DNA of 64,000 nt from Woeseia sp. GTDB lineage: Bacteria > Pseudomonadota > Gammaproteobacteria > Steroidobacterales > Woeseiaceae. The notes beneath the pieces are model-generated. The model did not search any database. It had not been told where the DNA came from and saw nothing but the letters and a program-made list of their open reading frames with translations. Positions 41,762 to 52,230 of this stretch are shown here, piece by piece (the first letter of the stretch is position 1; every line of letters begins with the position of its first letter). The translations under genes and the position numbers were made by a program. The DNA lies in contig JAJFKW010000001.1 in assembly GCA_021773015.1 (NCBI GenBank), positions 496,001 through 560,000 of the forward strand. Reading direction: 5' to 3'.

Positions 41762-43888
41762 TTGAAAATAAGTAAGAAATTGGCTAGAACGCTATATTCG
41801 CTGTTTTTGCTGGCTACCGTCGCGTCAGCCTATGGCAGCAGCCAATCGACCGTATTGGAACCTGTGCTCAAACCAGTCCCTCGACACGAGCAAATCGGCA
41901 TGATGGTCGCAGAATTTGTCGAGCAATCTCACTATAGCCATGCGTCGGTAGACGATGATCTGTCATCGAAGGTGCTGGACCGCTATATCGAGGCATTAGA
42001 TAACAATCGAATGTACTTTCTTTCGAGCGACATCAAGTCTTTCGAAAAATTCCGCTACCAATTAGACGATATGGTGCGCACAGAGCCACTAAACCCTGTT
42101 TTCGACATATTTGAAGTTTATCGGACTCGTGTCAGGGAGCGCCTCAGCCACGCAATCAAGTTATTAGACGTTGAGCCGGACTACGCTACTGACGAGGTCT
42201 ATGAGTTTGACCGCGAAGAGATCCCTTGGGCAGCTGCGTCAGCTGACCTGGACGAATTGTGGCGAAAGCGAGTCAAGAATGACGCATTGAATCTAAAGCT
42301 GGCAGATCAGGAATGGGAAGAAATCAACAAAGTCTTGACGAAGCGCTATGGGAGATTCGTCAAGCGCATGGACCAAATCAAGAGTGACGACGTCTTCGAA
42401 ACTTTCATGAATTCGTTTGCGCATACGTTAGATCCGCATTCGAGCTATTTGTCGCCGCGAAATTCGGAGGAATATCGTATCCAGATGAGCTTGTCGTACT
42501 TCGGAATCGGTGCCTCGTTACAAATCGATGAAGACAACGTCATGGTCACGGTTATCAACATAATTCCTGGTGGCCCGGCGGCCATAGACGGCAGGTTGCA
42601 ACCTAAAGATCGGATAACTGCGGTCGGACAAGGCGAAGATGGCGAATTGGAAGATGTCATTGGCTGGCGTTTAGATGACGTGGTCGACCTGATCAGAGGT
42701 GAAGCAGGATCGGTTGTTCGTTTGCAGCTGCTACCAGACGGCGCACTACCCGGGGCGACGCCAAAGGTTCTCAACCTGACGCGAAACCAGGTCAAACTCG
42801 AAGAACAAGCCGCGAAAAGCGATATCATCAAGGTGCCGCGTGATGGCCGCGAATGGTCGATCGGAGTGATAGAAGTACCGAGCTTCTACCGTGACTACCG
42901 AGCACTGAGTCGTGGCGACAAGAACTACAAGAGCACGACGAAAGACGTCAAAAGACTCATCGGCGAGCTTGAAGAACAAGGCATCGACGGTCTGGTAATC
43001 GACCTGCGCGACAATGGAGGCGGTCATCTCACCGAGGCAACCGCATTGTCTGGGCTATTTATTGACAATGGCCCGGTTGTACAATTGCGCCACGAGAACG
43101 GCCGTATCAATCGACTGGACGATCCTGATCCTGTGCCACGGGTCGCTTTCAACGGCCCGCTTGCGGTATTGGTAAATCGTTATAGCGCGTCGGCATCCGA
43201 AATATTTGCGGCCGCAATACAGGATTACCAGCGCGGAATCATCATCGGTCAAAAGACCTTCGGCAAAGGCACTGTGCAAAATTTGTATGCGCTCGACCAG
43301 TACGCTCGGGTCAGCGAAGGCGATGGTCTTGGGCAGCTTACGCTGACCATGGGTAAGTACTACCGAGTAACCGGTGAAAGTACCCAGCATCGTGGTGTCA
43401 GCCCAGACATTCAATTGCCATCACATATAGACGCTTCTCAGGTTGGCGAGAGCGTGCGCAAGACGGCCTTGCCTTGGGATACTATAAGAACCACCCGCTT
43501 TAAGGCTGACAAGCCCCTGGGCGGCACGATTTCGTCATTGATCGTACGCCATAATTCTCGCGCCGAAGAAGATCCTGATTATCAATATCTTGTCGAGGGC
43601 ATTCGCGATATTGAGGAAATTCGAGCGAAAAAGAAGGTTTCTTTGAATCTCGAATCACGACGCACAGAGCGCGAACAATCAACCGCGAAACGCTTAGCAC
43701 GAGAAAATGCGCGCAGAGAAGCGCTTGGCATTGAACCAATTGACGATTTGGAACAACTAGAAGACGGAGAGTCGCCTGACGTGCACCTTGACCAGGCGGC
43801 AGCAATTATTACAGACTTAGCGGAACTCAGACAGATCAAATCCACACCGGCCCAAACTGCTCGCAATAGCGAACTGAAGACGAACTAG
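41762..43888 (+). CDS. prc: Tail-specific protease Prc (Tsp), C-terminal processing peptidase
   Basis: Periplasmic serine protease that degrades SsrA-tagged or misfolded periplasmic proteins and controls cell-wall hydrolases (with NlpI in E. coli). I chose the TTG at 41762 because GGAG lies 6 nt upstream and it gives a clean signal peptide (KISKKLARTLYSLFLLATVA, cut near ASA-YG); the open frame starts at 41687. A PDZ domain follows (about 215-320 from the chosen start, YFGIGASLQIDEDNV). The Ser/Lys centre lies in NRYSASASEIFAAA and GQKTFGKGTVQ. The C-terminal part is basic and helical. Length 708 is near E. coli Prc. Confidence 0.95.
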   Translation: MKISKKLARTLYSLFLLATVASAYGSSQSTVLEPVLKPVPRHEQIGMMVAEFVEQSHYSHASVDDDLSSKVLDRYIEALDNNRMYFLSSDIKSFEKFRYQLDDMVRTEPLNPVFDIFEVYRTRVRERLSHAIKLLDVEPDYATDEVYEFDREEIPWAAASADLDELWRKRVKNDALNLKLADQEWEEINKVLTKRYGRFVKRMDQIKSDDVFETFMNSFAHTLDPHSSYLSPRNSEEYRIQMSLSYFGIGASLQIDEDNVMVTVINIIPGGPAAIDGRLQPKDRITAVGQGEDGELEDVIGWRLDDVVDLIRGEAGSVVRLQLLPDGALPGATPKVLNLTRNQVKLEEQAAKSDIIKVPRDGREWSIGVIEVPSFYRDYRALSRGDKNYKSTTKDVKRLIGELEEQGIDGLVIDLRDNGGGHLTEATALSGLFIDNGPVVQLRHENGRINRLDDPDPVPRVAFNGPLAVLVNRYSASASEIFAAAIQDYQRGIIIGQKTFGKGTVQNLYALDQYARVSEGDGLGQLTLTMGKYYRVTGESTQHRGVSPDIQLPSHIDASQVGESVRKTALPWDTIRTTRFKADKPLGGTISSLIVRHNSRAEEDPDYQYLVEGIRDIEEIRAKKKVSLNLESRRTEREQSTAKRLARENARREALGIEPIDDLEQLEDGESPDVHLDQAAAIITDLAELRQIKSTPAQTARNSELKTN

Positions 43889-43900
43889 CTGAGTGCGAAC

Positions 43901-43928
43901 TTGCAACATTAATGACAGGCGTTATACT
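43901..43928 (+). promoter_or_regulatory. Sigma-70-type promoter for the small secreted protein
   Basis: TTGCAA (43901-43906), a 16-bp spacer, then TATACT (43923-43928), just past the prc stop. Confidence 0.6.
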
Positions 43929-43976
43929 GTACTACAACACTAACCTTTGTTCTGTTTGAGGCGGAGAAATCGACGC

Positions 43977-44486
43977 ATGACGACAAAAGCAGTGTCAGTA
44001 AAAAATTGGCTACCGGCTTTATCAGCGGTCTCCTTAATTACGATCGCATGTTTTCCGGCAAATGCTGCAAACAGTGGTACACGCATTTGTGAACAAGCTG
44101 CGAAACGCATGCAGGCACAGGACCGCAACGTCGCCGAATTGTCGGTGAACCTTGTCGACCACTACCCTACCGAAGCAGCGTCGAGCATCACGGGCGAGAT
44201 CGAAGATTCGAATATCGAAATTCAGTATCACAGCAAACCGAATTTCGACCTTTCTCCGCGCGTTGCTTCAATGCTCCAACGCATTTTTGGACAACCTGGA
44301 AACACTGACGCGAGCGCAGTAGAAGCGAACGAATTGTTGGTGGCGCCGACAAGCGAAGGCGTAGGAACATTGCTCAAGAGCGAAGAGGTCGTATTGGAAA
44401 ATCAAGTTTCGGGCGAAGAAGCGGCAGAAGACGCCGTGCTGAATGCCGTGCAAATTCAAGAGCGCATGTTACGCATTGATATTTGA
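43977..44486 (+). CDS. Small secreted/periplasmic protein (169 aa)
   Basis: Not recognised. From the ATG at 43977, MTTKAVSVKNWLPALSAVSL leads to a hydrophobic core and a cleavage site near ANA-ANS, so it is exported. GGAG lies upstream. The mature part contains CEQAAKRMQAQDRNVAELSV and a long acidic tail with Glu/Ala-rich helix (SGEEAAEDAVLNAVQIQERM). No catalytic motif. It lies behind prc but has its own promoter. It could be a Prc partner or substrate, but nothing proves this. Confidence 0.7.
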   Translation: MTTKAVSVKNWLPALSAVSLITIACFPANAANSGTRICEQAAKRMQAQDRNVAELSVNLVDHYPTEAASSITGEIEDSNIEIQYHSKPNFDLSPRVASMLQRIFGQPGNTDASAVEANELLVAPTSEGVGTLLKSEEVVLENQVSGEEAAEDAVLNAVQIQERMLRIDI

Positions 44487-44531
44487 TCAGTCGGCAGGCT
44501 CGCCGGTTCATCGGCAACGCGCAGAATTGTG

Positions 44532-45563
44532 CTAGCGGCTAAATATTTTCGCTACGGCCCAATAGTTCTCTCCTACTAGATTACCGTCGCGTTCTGCGAC
44601 GACACCGTTTTCATCGAAACTAAACAATGTTGCCACGCTGGCAGATATTGGAACCGCATCAGTATCTTCGCGATACGCTAACGAGGCGGCAATCAATTTC
44701 GCCCGCCTTTGAATTACTTCTGCAAAATCAGTTGCTTGATCCATACTATCAATTCGTTTATTGATTCTATTGAGTAGCTGATTGCACTCTACTCGGTCCC
44801 CATAGTTAATCGCTCCTACGCTTTTCTCCGTGGCCTCTTTGGCCATCGCCGCAAGATCGTCATCTGCAAACTGCAAATATAGCTGCTGCGAAAACGCGAT
44901 GATCATAATGTTGATTGAGCGTTTTGTAGGAATATTGAGACCCGCATTGTCTGGCGGCTTACGATTTTGAACTTCTGTAAGCCGCGTCAAAAGCTCCGCC
45001 TCATCCTGTCGCATAGTGTCGATTTCAGTCGCCAGATCATCGAGTATTCCAGCGATGGAACGACGGCGAAAAACTTTGAGAAACCCACTCATATTGACGA
45101 GGCGGTGACGCTCAGACTCTAACTGATCTTCTAACTGCATAACGGTATCGCGCTTGAGCAATGCCGCTTGTTCAACCGACCTAGCTTCTTCGGCACGCTC
45201 ATCATTCCAGCGCACAAGAATTCCGTTGTGTTGCTTTTGCTCTCGCTGTTGTTTCAACTGCTCCGCAAATTTTGCCAACTTGCGTTCACACCGCAATGCC
45301 AAACCGCGAAGCTGATAAAAGACAACGACATTGTGAACCCAATCTGGATCGATCAGGAGGTCTTCCAAATGATCCAATTTCTGCTGCAGACGTGCGGTCG
45401 CTCCTTCCTGCTGCTTAATTCTATCTTGCAGTCGGAATTGTTCTTTGCGCATACCCGCAAATTCTTTTTTTAGTTCCGCTCTGTTCCAATACAGGTTTAG
45501 CAGCTTGTCGCTGTCCTGTGTTTTTTCGTCGGAACTACCGACCATTGCCGTCAAACCAGACAA
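44532..45563 (-). CDS. Unknown coiled-coil protein (343 aa), TTG start
   Basis: Not recognised. AAGGAG lies 6 nt before a TTG at 45563, a strong start. The N-terminal half is coiled coil (ELKKEFAGMRKEQFRLQDRI, ATARLQQKLDHLEDLL). A segment RGLALRCERKLAKFAEQLKQ follows. The second half is helical with LNIPTKRSINIMIIAFSQQL and QLLNRINKRIDSMDQATDF. The last 45 residues form a beta-rich end (AVPISASVATLFSFDENGVV). No signal peptide, so cytosolic. It resembles no family I can name. It is convergent with the secreted protein gene (45 bp). Confidence 0.75.
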   Translation of the reverse strand: MSGLTAMVGSSDEKTQDSDKLLNLYWNRAELKKEFAGMRKEQFRLQDRIKQQEGATARLQQKLDHLEDLLIDPDWVHNVVVFYQLRGLALRCERKLAKFAEQLKQQREQKQHNGILVRWNDERAEEARSVEQAALLKRDTVMQLEDQLESERHRLVNMSGFLKVFRRRSIAGILDDLATEIDTMRQDEAELLTRLTEVQNRKPPDNAGLNIPTKRSINIMIIAFSQQLYLQFADDDLAAMAKEATEKSVGAINYGDRVECNQLLNRINKRIDSMDQATDFAEVIQRRAKLIAASLAYREDTDAVPISASVATLFSFDENGVVAERDGNLVGENYWAVAKIFSR

Positions 45564-45828
45564 GCAATTCTCCTTTACATAATGTTCCGTAGGCGGCCAA
45601 GAAAGATCAATGGCGACTGCAACATAATGACGACATAGGCCGTTGTAATCTTTGATTCAATCGACACTTTTAGGACCGCAAGTCCGATGAACTCGACTCG
45701 TAGTCAAGTCAACGGCGTAGACTGCAAACATTGAACCGGCCCGCTAGGAAAGTTGGCACATGTGAGGACGCGCCAGCGATTGAACTACGATCAACAGGCG
45801 ATTGACCGTCTTAGCAAGTTAGGTCTTG
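45564..45828. other. 265-bp gap, nothing recognised
   Basis: Between two minus-strand genes. Apart from the Shine-Dalgarno of the coiled-coil gene at its left end I see no gene, no tRNA fold and no convincing hairpin. Confidence 0.4.
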
Positions 45829-46284
45829 CTAACGCTCGAGGACCAAGTGCCCTTGATCGATCAAGTATTCTAGCCACTTGTTGAGAAGAATATTTCTGCG
45901 CCATCGTGCGTTCAATTCCTGGCGGTGCTGATTCGACAGTTTTCGTAATGTCGGGTGGCGGTATTCACCGTCAAATTGCCGCGCTTCGGCTAGGTTGCAA
46001 TCCAGATACACGCGAATATTCATATCCGGATCAGCGACACGTTTACCGGCATCATCGAAATAGTATGACAGACTCATTGTTATCGTATATCTGCTGCGCT
46101 CGATTATTTCAACATGCAAGTCACAGTCACCGGCAACCCGAGATTTATAGTAACCGTCCAATCGATACAATTCGGGGATAACTTGATTGAGTCGAAGAAA
46201 ATTACTCTCATAAAGCGCCATTAGCCCAACAAAGCTTTTTGGGCGGACTATAGTCTCTGGAACTAATTGATGATCGAGTAACAT
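45829..46284 (-). CDS. yqiB: DUF1249 (YqiB) family protein
   Basis: Small cytosolic protein of unknown function, 151 residues, the usual family length. Family features: FVGLMALYESNFLRLNQVIP, a beta core with GDCDLHVEIIERSRYTITMSL in two parts, and IRVYLDCNLAEARQFDGE. It ends with a helix containing RWRRNILLNKWLEYLIDQGH. In E. coli yqiB lies near cpdA and nudF; here neither is present. It stands alone on the minus strand between the coiled-coil gene and ppsR. Confidence 0.85.
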   Translation of the reverse strand: MLLDHQLVPETIVRPKSFVGLMALYESNFLRLNQVIPELYRLDGYYKSRVAGDCDLHVEIIERSRYTITMSLSYYFDDAGKRVADPDMNIRVYLDCNLAEARQFDGEYRHPTLRKLSNQHRQELNARWRRNILLNKWLEYLIDQGHLVLER

Positions 46285-46362
46285 GCCATCAATATAGCAT
46301 ACGGTCAGTGACGCAAAAGGTATGCAATACCCATTCCAAAAATTATCCGTTGAAGCTAAAAA

Positions 46363-47187
46363 TTAAGGTCGCACTCGTCTTTCAACGCCGGTAGAATCGA
46401 GGATTCGACTCGATATTTCTTCGATTGAAAATTCCGTTGTATCAACGTATGGAATGCTGAATCGCTTGAAAAGTTTTTCTGTTTCACGAAGTTCGTAGCG
46501 AACCTGCTGAGCAGAAGAATACTTGCCCAAGGCTCGTCGCTCTCTGCGAATTTGTTGCAGTCGTGTCGGTGCGATGGTCAATCCGAAAAGCTTGTGTTTT
46601 TGGTCTCGCAACATCTTGGGCAGGCTGCCAGTATCAAAGTCTTCATCGGTTAACGGATAGTTCGCAGCGTATACGCCGTATTGCAGCGCCAAATAAAGAC
46701 AAGTTGGTGTTTTCCCCGATCTGGAAACACCAATCAAAACCACATCCGCCTTCTCGTAGTTACGGTCTACCCCGCCATCGTCGTTGGCAAGTGCGAAGTT
46801 TGTCGCCTCAATACGCTTCATGTAGCTTTCGATATCGCTCATTCCATGAGCCCTGCCCGCAGTTTGCGTCGATTTTTGCCCCAACTCGTTTTCTAATGGG
46901 TCAAGGAACACATCGAATATGTCCATATGCAAGCCATCAGCTTCTTTCAATATCGCCCTAAACTCGTCCTGTACCAATGTTGAGAAGACTATCGGCCGAT
47001 GCTCGCTGTCCGCTGCTGCCGCGTCTATTTTTCCTACCGCTTCATGTGCCTTGTCATCACTGTCTATAAATGGCAAAGTCACCTGGCGAAAATTCTGCCC
47101 ATCAAATTGCGTGAGCAAACTATGTCCAAGCGTTTCCGCCGTCACACCAGTCTGATCAGAAATAAAAAATACCGTCCGCTCACTCAT
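46363..47187 (-). CDS. ppsR: PEP synthase regulatory protein PpsR (DUF299)
   Basis: Bifunctional ADP-dependent kinase / Pi-dependent pyrophosphorylase that switches PEP synthase off and on by Thr phosphorylation. I use the ATG at 47187 (274 aa, MSERTVFFISDQTGVTAETL), the family start; the open frame runs to 47271. GVSRSGKT is the P-loop-like ADP site, and YLALQYGVYAANYPLTDED follows as in the family. LFGLTIAPTRLQQIRRERR is typical of DUF299. It is divergent from ppsA with 103 bp between starts, the classic arrangement that links regulator and target. Confidence 0.95.
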   Translation of the reverse strand: MSERTVFFISDQTGVTAETLGHSLLTQFDGQNFRQVTLPFIDSDDKAHEAVGKIDAAAADSEHRPIVFSTLVQDEFRAILKEADGLHMDIFDVFLDPLENELGQKSTQTAGRAHGMSDIESYMKRIEATNFALANDDGGVDRNYEKADVVLIGVSRSGKTPTCLYLALQYGVYAANYPLTDEDFDTGSLPKMLRDQKHKLFGLTIAPTRLQQIRRERRALGKYSSAQQVRYELRETEKLFKRFSIPYVDTTEFSIEEISSRILDSTGVERRVRP

Positions 47188-47290
47188 ATCATTTTGATCC
47201 CGAATTGACGTGATCTGAACCTCAGACCGCTTCGCAATGCACCCATCTGCAATTTTCCATTTCCGTCGCACTAATACAAGGGAGTAGCAC

Positions 47291-49654
47291 TTGGCGCCTT
47301 ATGTTCTGAAGCTCGAGCACCTCGGGATGCACGATATTGACGCTGTTGGCGGCAAAAACGCATCGCTCGGAGAAATGATTGGCAATCTCAGCGCCCTCGG
47401 TGTCACTGTCCCCGGTGGCTTTGCGACTACGTCCACTGCGTATCGAGATTTCTTGGCTCACGACGGCCTCGATGAACGAATAAAAACTCTGTTGGCGGAC
47501 CTCAATGTTGACGATATCGAGGCGCTTGCAGTTGCTGGCAGTTCGATTCGACAGTGGATCATGGATACAGCGTTACCGCAAAGACTCACAGAAGAAATCC
47601 GCGCTGCCTACGATGTAATGTGTAACGGAAAGCCCATCTCTGTCGCTGTCCGGTCATCAGCGACGGCGGAGGACCTCCCAGACGCATCATTTGCCGGTCA
47701 ACAGGAAACCTTCTTGAATGTCCGCGGTTTCGAACATTTGGTTACGGCATTGCACGACGTTTATGCCTCGCTATTTAACGATAGAGCGATAGCCTATCGG
47801 GTGCACCAGGGGTTCGATCATTCGTTAGTCGCACTATCGGTTGGCGTTCAGCACATGGTTCGTAGCGACATTGGATCGGCCGGCGTCATATTCACCCTGG
47901 ATACCGAGTCCGGGTTTCGGGACGCAGTATTTATCACCTCATCGTATGGTTTAGGCGAGACAGTCGTGCAGGGAGCCGTCAATCCTGACGAATTCTATGT
48001 TTACAAACCAGCGCTGGAACAAGGTCACTTCCCTATCCTGCGAAAAAACCTGGGCAGCAAGGCCATTAAGATGGTGTACAGCGACAACCCGGTACCAGGA
48101 AAAACGGTTGATACTGTTGATGTCGCCGAATCTGATAGCCTTACTTTCTCACTTTCGCAAGATGAAATAATCGAACTCGCGAAAAAGGCGGTCGTAATTG
48201 AAAAACATTACGGGCGGCCAATGGATATCGAGTGGGGGAAAGACGGTAGTGACGGCAAGCTCTATATTTTACAAGCCAGACCGGAAACTGTGCAGAGTCG
48301 GTCCGGACGGACGATACAACGATTTACGTTAAAAGGTAGATCGAAAATCATCAGTACCGGAAGAAGCATCGGTCAGAAAATTGGCTCAGGCAACGCAAAA
48401 GTCATTCGTAATGTATCGGAAATGAGCCGCGTCCAATCTGGCGATGTGCTGGTTTCGGATATGACCGATCCCGATTGGGAACCCGTGATGAAACGCGCCG
48501 CAGCGATCGTGACCAACCGAGGCGGCCGGACTTGCCACGCGGCAATCATCGCACGGGAGTTGGGAATACCCGCGGTCGTTGGTTGCGGCGATGCGACGTC
48601 GACCATTGTGGACGGTGCGCCGATTACGGTGAGTTGTGCGGAAGGAGACGAAGGATTCGTCTATGAAGGCCAATTAGAATTTGAGCAAAAACAGATTGAG
48701 CTTGACTCGTTACCTGAGTTGCCCGTCAAGATCATGATGAATGTCGGCAACCCGGATCGTGCGTTCGATTTCTCTAGAATTCCCAATAGTGGTGTCGGAC
48801 TCGCGCGCTTGGAATTCATCATCAACAGGATGATTGGCGTCCACCCAAACGCCTTGCTCGACTACGAGCATCTTGATGCTAATACGCGTAGCGCCGTCGA
48901 CGACCAAATGGCGGGCTATGACGACCCGGTGCAGTTTTTCATCGACAAAATTGCCGAAGGTGTGAGCACTATCGCCGCAGCTTTTGCGCCGGAGCCAGTA
49001 ATCGTACGTATGTCAGACTTCAAATCTAACGAATATGCGAATCTAATCGGCGGCAGCAAATACGAGCCAATCGAAGAAAATCCAATGCTCGGTTTCCGTG
49101 GCGCTGGGCGCTATGTATCAGAAATTTTTCAGCCCTGTTTCGAATTAGAGTGCCGCGCGTTACGCAAGGTGCGCGACGATATGGGGCTGAAAAACGTTCA
49201 GATCATGATTCCGTTCGTTCGCACAGTAAAACAGGCGGCCCAAGTAATCGATCTGCTAGCCGAGCAGGGACTCGAGCGCGGCAAAGACGATCTCAAAATT
49301 ATCATGATGTCGGAATTGCCAACCAATGCGCTATTGGCCGACCGGTATTTGGAGTATTTCGATGGAATGTCGATTGGCTCGAATGACATGACCCAGCTAG
49401 TTTTAGGTCTGGATCGAGACTCATCACTCATTGCGGACATGTTCGATGAGCGAGACGACGCCGTTAAGGCGATGCTCAAAATGACCATTCAAGCATGTAA
49501 GCGGCATGGAAAGTATGTCGGGATTTGCGGTCAGGGTCCTTCAGATCATCCGGACTTAGCCGTGTGGCTTGTAGAACAGGGCATTGAAAGTATGTCGCTG
49601 AATCCGGACACCGTTGTTGAAACTTGGATGTTTCTCGCAGGCGAAAAGGTCTAG
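47291..49654 (+). CDS. ppsA: Phosphoenolpyruvate synthase PpsA
   Basis: Converts pyruvate and ATP to PEP, AMP and Pi for gluconeogenesis. The 787-residue length is normal. The ATP-grasp N domain has [10 protein letters not shown] and ADAYR-type residues, [20 protein letters not shown]. The swivelling phospho-His domain has [18 protein letters not shown] with H416. The C-terminal PEP/pyruvate barrel has MFLAGEKV at its end and [19 protein letters not shown] near it. The start is TTG at 47291, with GGGAG 6-7 nt upstream. It is divergent from its regulator ppsR. Confidence 0.97.
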   Translation: MAPYVLKLEHLGMHDIDAVGGKNASLGEMIGNLSALGVTVPGGFATTSTAYRDFLAHDGLDERIKTLLADLNVDDIEALAVAGSSIRQWIMDTALPQRLTEEIRAAYDVMCNGKPISVAVRSSATAEDLPDASFAGQQETFLNVRGFEHLVTALHDVYASLFNDRAIAYRVHQGFDHSLVALSVGVQHMVRSDIGSAGVIFTLDTESGFRDAVFITSSYGLGETVVQGAVNPDEFYVYKPALEQGHFPILRKNLGSKAIKMVYSDNPVPGKTVDTVDVAESDSLTFSLSQDEIIELAKKAVVIEKHYGRPMDIEWGKDGSDGKLYILQARPETVQSRSGRTIQRFTLKGRSKIISTGRSIGQKIGSGNAKVIRNVSEMSRVQSGDVLVSDMTDPDWEPVMKRAAAIVTNRGGRTCHAAIIARELGIPAVVGCGDATSTIVDGAPITVSCAEGDEGFVYEGQLEFEQKQIELDSLPELPVKIMMNVGNPDRAFDFSRIPNSGVGLARLEFIINRMIGVHPNALLDYEHLDANTRSAVDDQMAGYDDPVQFFIDKIAEGVSTIAAAFAPEPVIVRMSDFKSNEYANLIGGSKYEPIEENPMLGFRGAGRYVSEIFQPCFELECRALRKVRDDMGLKNVQIMIPFVRTVKQAAQVIDLLAEQGLERGKDDLKIIMMSELPTNALLADRYLEYFDGMSIGSNDMTQLVLGLDRDSSLIADMFDERDDAVKAMLKMTIQACKRHGKYVGICGQGPSDHPDLAVWLVEQGIESMSLNPDTVVETWMFLAGEKV

Positions 49655-49762
49655 TTGCCGCTACCGCTCAGATTTCCCTAAGATTAAGCGCTCAACCATC
49701 CGCATTGAAGTTGGCTACGCCATAGTTTCCGCGTTGCGGCCAAACCACGCGATGTCACAACG

Positions 49763-50446
49763 CTATAACCGATCGTATCTCGAACGCCGCCGGAACTTAA
49801 GACGAGGCACGATTAGCCCAAATAACACCCCAACTGACAGTACTACCGCCCCAATGACAAACCAAAAATGATTGTTGCGGGTTTTCAGCGTTTCATTTTC
49901 CCGAGTTAACGTATCAACCTTGACCTGTGCCGCCGACAACTGCGCGTGTAAATTCTTATTTTGCGAGTCGATTGAAAGGACGTTGGCCGACTTACGTGTA
50001 ATGTCAGCGAGTTCGACTTGCAGTTTATCGCGGTCAGCCTCAAGTTGACGGTTTTGTTCCGTGACTTTGCGTTGTTCCGCACGTATCGCTTCAAGTTGAG
50101 AGCCAAGCGACGCGCCGCGATCGGACGCATTGGTTAGTTGGCCGGTCAGTTGTTCCAATTGCTCTCTCGCGGGCGCTTCTCGCATCAGATAACGTGACAG
50201 TACCCAGCCTTCCGTCCCTGCCTGCGTCTTTACCCTCGAATACCCGCTCGCCGAATCTCGCTCCAAAACTTCTAATTCGGTGCCACTATTGAGCATTCGT
50301 TCGATCGCATTGCTATTGCTCGGACCGGTCCGCAACATGATTTCGAATTGATCACTGACCCATACCGATTCGGCGAGTGCTGTCGAGGCCGTAACAATAC
50401 ATGCGGCGGCGAGCCAAGTTGATCGAAAAAGTGTTGATTGAAGCAT
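49763..50446 (-). CDS. SH3-domain protein with C-terminal TM helix (TIGR04211-like, YgiM type)
   Basis: From the ATG at 50446, a signal peptide (MLQSTLFRSTWLAAACIVTA, cut near ALA-ES) leads to a bacterial SH3 domain (VWVSDQFEIMLRTGPSNSN, YSRVKTQAGTEGWVLSRYL). A coiled coil follows (about 93-195). The end has a TM helix FWFVIGAVVLSVGVLFGLI and a basic tail (KFRRRSRYD). This is the YgiM/TIGR04211 layout. Its role is unknown; the E. coli homologue is adjacent to the cca gene. The open frame extends to 50488. It is convergent with ppsA. Confidence 0.88.
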   Translation of the reverse strand: MLQSTLFRSTWLAAACIVTASTALAESVWVSDQFEIMLRTGPSNSNAIERMLNSGTELEVLERDSASGYSRVKTQAGTEGWVLSRYLMREAPAREQLEQLTGQLTNASDRGASLGSQLEAIRAEQRKVTEQNRQLEADRDKLQVELADITRKSANVLSIDSQNKNLHAQLSAAQVKVDTLTRENETLKTRNNHFWFVIGAVVLSVGVLFGLIVPRLKFRRRSRYDRL

Positions 50447-50564
50447 AGCGTTATAGCCTTGTTTTGGACGGCGAGTACTATATGCCAACGCGGATATCGG
50501 TTCCAGTAACCGGCATACGCGGTATTGCTGTCTCTGAATAGCGACGCAAACAATGAGCGTCGCC

Positions 50565-50948
50565 CTATTCTGTCAGCCCGTGAAGTTTGCCTGCATTGGC
50601 CTCCCAGTTTTCCCCGTCAAACGGATGCAACGTAAGCGACTCAATCGCATCCGGCTGCAGGCATCGAGCATTGACGCTGTAGCCGTTCGGGTTTGATCGT
50701 GGAACGTAGAATGACTTGACTCCGCAATGACTGCAAAAGAAATGTTTTGCGACGCCCGAATTAAATTGGTAGCAAGCCAATTCCTCTTCTCCTTGCAGGA
50801 GACTGAAGTTTTCCGATTTGACGATGAGATGTTGGAACCCACCCATGTTACAAATACTGCAATTGCATTCGTAGGCGACAAGGTCCGCCGGTGCGATCAC
50901 CTCAAACCTAACTGCGCCACAATGGCACCCACCTGCATGTGCGATCAC
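50565..50948 (-). CDS. GFA-fold (CENP-V/GFA) zinc protein
   Basis: Glutathione-dependent formaldehyde-activating-like fold; the family includes S-(hydroxymethyl)glutathione synthase-like proteins, but most members are uncharacterised. Zinc ligands are seen in GGCHCGAVRFEV, ECNCSICNMGG and FFCSHCGVKSF. I use the GTG at 50948 (127 aa), whose GTGA overlaps the stop of the DUF938 gene by 4 bp and which has AAGGAC upstream; the frame opens 21 codons earlier. The 4-bp overlaps link DUF938, GFA and orn into one translated string. Confidence 0.88.
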   Translation of the reverse strand: MIAHAGGCHCGAVRFEVIAPADLVAYECNCSICNMGGFQHLIVKSENFSLLQGEEELACYQFNSGVAKHFFCSHCGVKSFYVPRSNPNGYSVNARCLQPDAIESLTLHPFDGENWEANAGKLHGLTE

Positions 50949-51556
50949 GACTTGTCCTTCGTTTCTTTCCGCCAGCCAACTAGCATATTGTTTGCCGGCA
51001 TCGCGTAACAAGCGATTTGTTCAAGGCCGGCCCCGCGCGCAAGTTCGTCAATCCACTCAAGATCTCGAATACCCATTACGGAATTCTGTGTCTGCAAATT
51101 GCTATGAAACGCCTCGTTCGATTCGCTCGTAAATTTTCCAGCAACACGGAACGGACCATACAAATAGAAACAGCCACCTGGAAGCAGCAAATTCGCGACC
51201 AAATTCAGCATTTTCTCAACGTTGCTAGCACTCATAATATGCGCGGTATTTGCGGAAAATATTGCATCAAACGTTTGCTTAATATCACTGGCTTTTGCGA
51301 CGTCTAAGACTATTGGGGGTGACACATTTTCCAACGCTTCACTGTCTGTCCAGCCGCGAATAGCTTTGTGGTTAGCTTCCAAATCACTCGTCTGCCAATG
51401 TAATTGCGGCATGTTCTTCGCGAAATACACGGCATGTTGCCCCGTGCCCGAACCAATTTCCAACACGCGTTCGTCACCGCGAAACTCGCTTCTCAGAACT
51501 TCTAGAATCGCTTCACGGTTGCGCACCGCTGCAGGTGCATTTGCCAAGCTGCTCAC
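50945..51556 (-). CDS. DUF938-family SAM-dependent methyltransferase
   Basis: Class I methyltransferase of the DUF938 family; substrate unknown. The SAM loop is [18 protein letters not shown]. Further family stretches are [35 protein letters not shown] and [20 protein letters not shown]. The 203-residue length is normal. The start is GTG at 51556, overlapping the orn stop by 4 bp, and its stop overlaps the GFA start by 4 bp. Confidence 0.93.
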   Translation of the reverse strand: MSSLANAPAAVRNREAILEVLRSEFRGDERVLEIGSGTGQHAVYFAKNMPQLHWQTSDLEANHKAIRGWTDSEALENVSPPIVLDVAKASDIKQTFDAIFSANTAHIMSASNVEKMLNLVANLLLPGGCFYLYGPFRVAGKFTSESNEAFHSNLQTQNSVMGIRDLEWIDELARGAGLEQIACYAMPANNMLVGWRKETKDKS

Positions 51557-52143
51557 GAATGTTGTCGCAACGCATGCTGATCGAGCAATTTTTCACGGTA
51601 ATACTGCAGTTCCGTAATTGAATCGCGTATGTCTGAAAGCGCTCTGTGCGCAGATTTTTTCTGATGTCCAGCGGACACTTCAGGCGCCCACAACTGTGCC
51701 AGAATTTTCAACGTACTCACGTCCAGATTTCGATAGTGAAAATACCGCTCCAATTCGGGCATTTCATTAGCGAGGAAGCGACGGTCTTGGCAAATGCTGT
51801 TTCCGCAAATGGGCGACGTGCCAGAGTCGACATGTAGCGACAGGAATTCCAGCGTTGCTTTTTCCGCGTCGGCGGTTGTCAGTTCGCTCTCCAGGACGCG
51901 CTTAGTTAGCCCAGATTCTTGGTGATGCCGAGTATTCCAATCGTCCATAGACTGCATAGTCTCAGCTGATTGCTGTATCGCCAAGACAGGGCCCTCGGCA
52001 AGTTCGTTCAAATGCGTGTCCGTAACGACCACAGCTATTTCAATGATTCGATCATCATTTGGATCGAGGCCGGTCATTTCCAAGTCAATCCAAATCAGGT
52101 TTGTCGATTTCTCGGACTTCGGTGGAGGTACTGGTGCGTGCAT
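51553..52143 (-). CDS. orn: Oligoribonuclease Orn
   Basis: DEDDh 3'-5' exoribonuclease that degrades short RNAs, including pGpG from c-di-GMP breakdown. The 196-residue length is normal. [20 protein letters not shown] carries the first Asp and Glu. SQSMDDW-type residues appear as [27 protein letters not shown] and [19 protein letters not shown] supply the remaining Asp and His. It is divergent from rsgA, the usual neighbour, and translationally coupled to the DUF938 gene. Confidence 0.97.
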   Translation of the reverse strand: MHAPVPPPKSEKSTNLIWIDLEMTGLDPNDDRIIEIAVVVTDTHLNELAEGPVLAIQQSAETMQSMDDWNTRHHQESGLTKRVLESELTTADAEKATLEFLSLHVDSGTSPICGNSICQDRRFLANEMPELERYFHYRNLDVSTLKILAQLWAPEVSAGHQKKSAHRALSDIRDSITELQYYREKLLDQHALRQHS

Positions 52144-52230
52144 GAATTCGCCATTGCCTATAGATAGATAACTAATTCTAGCAGGCAGCGGGGATGCAAC
52201 GCTCGCCTTGTGCCGTCATAATTGCCGCCA

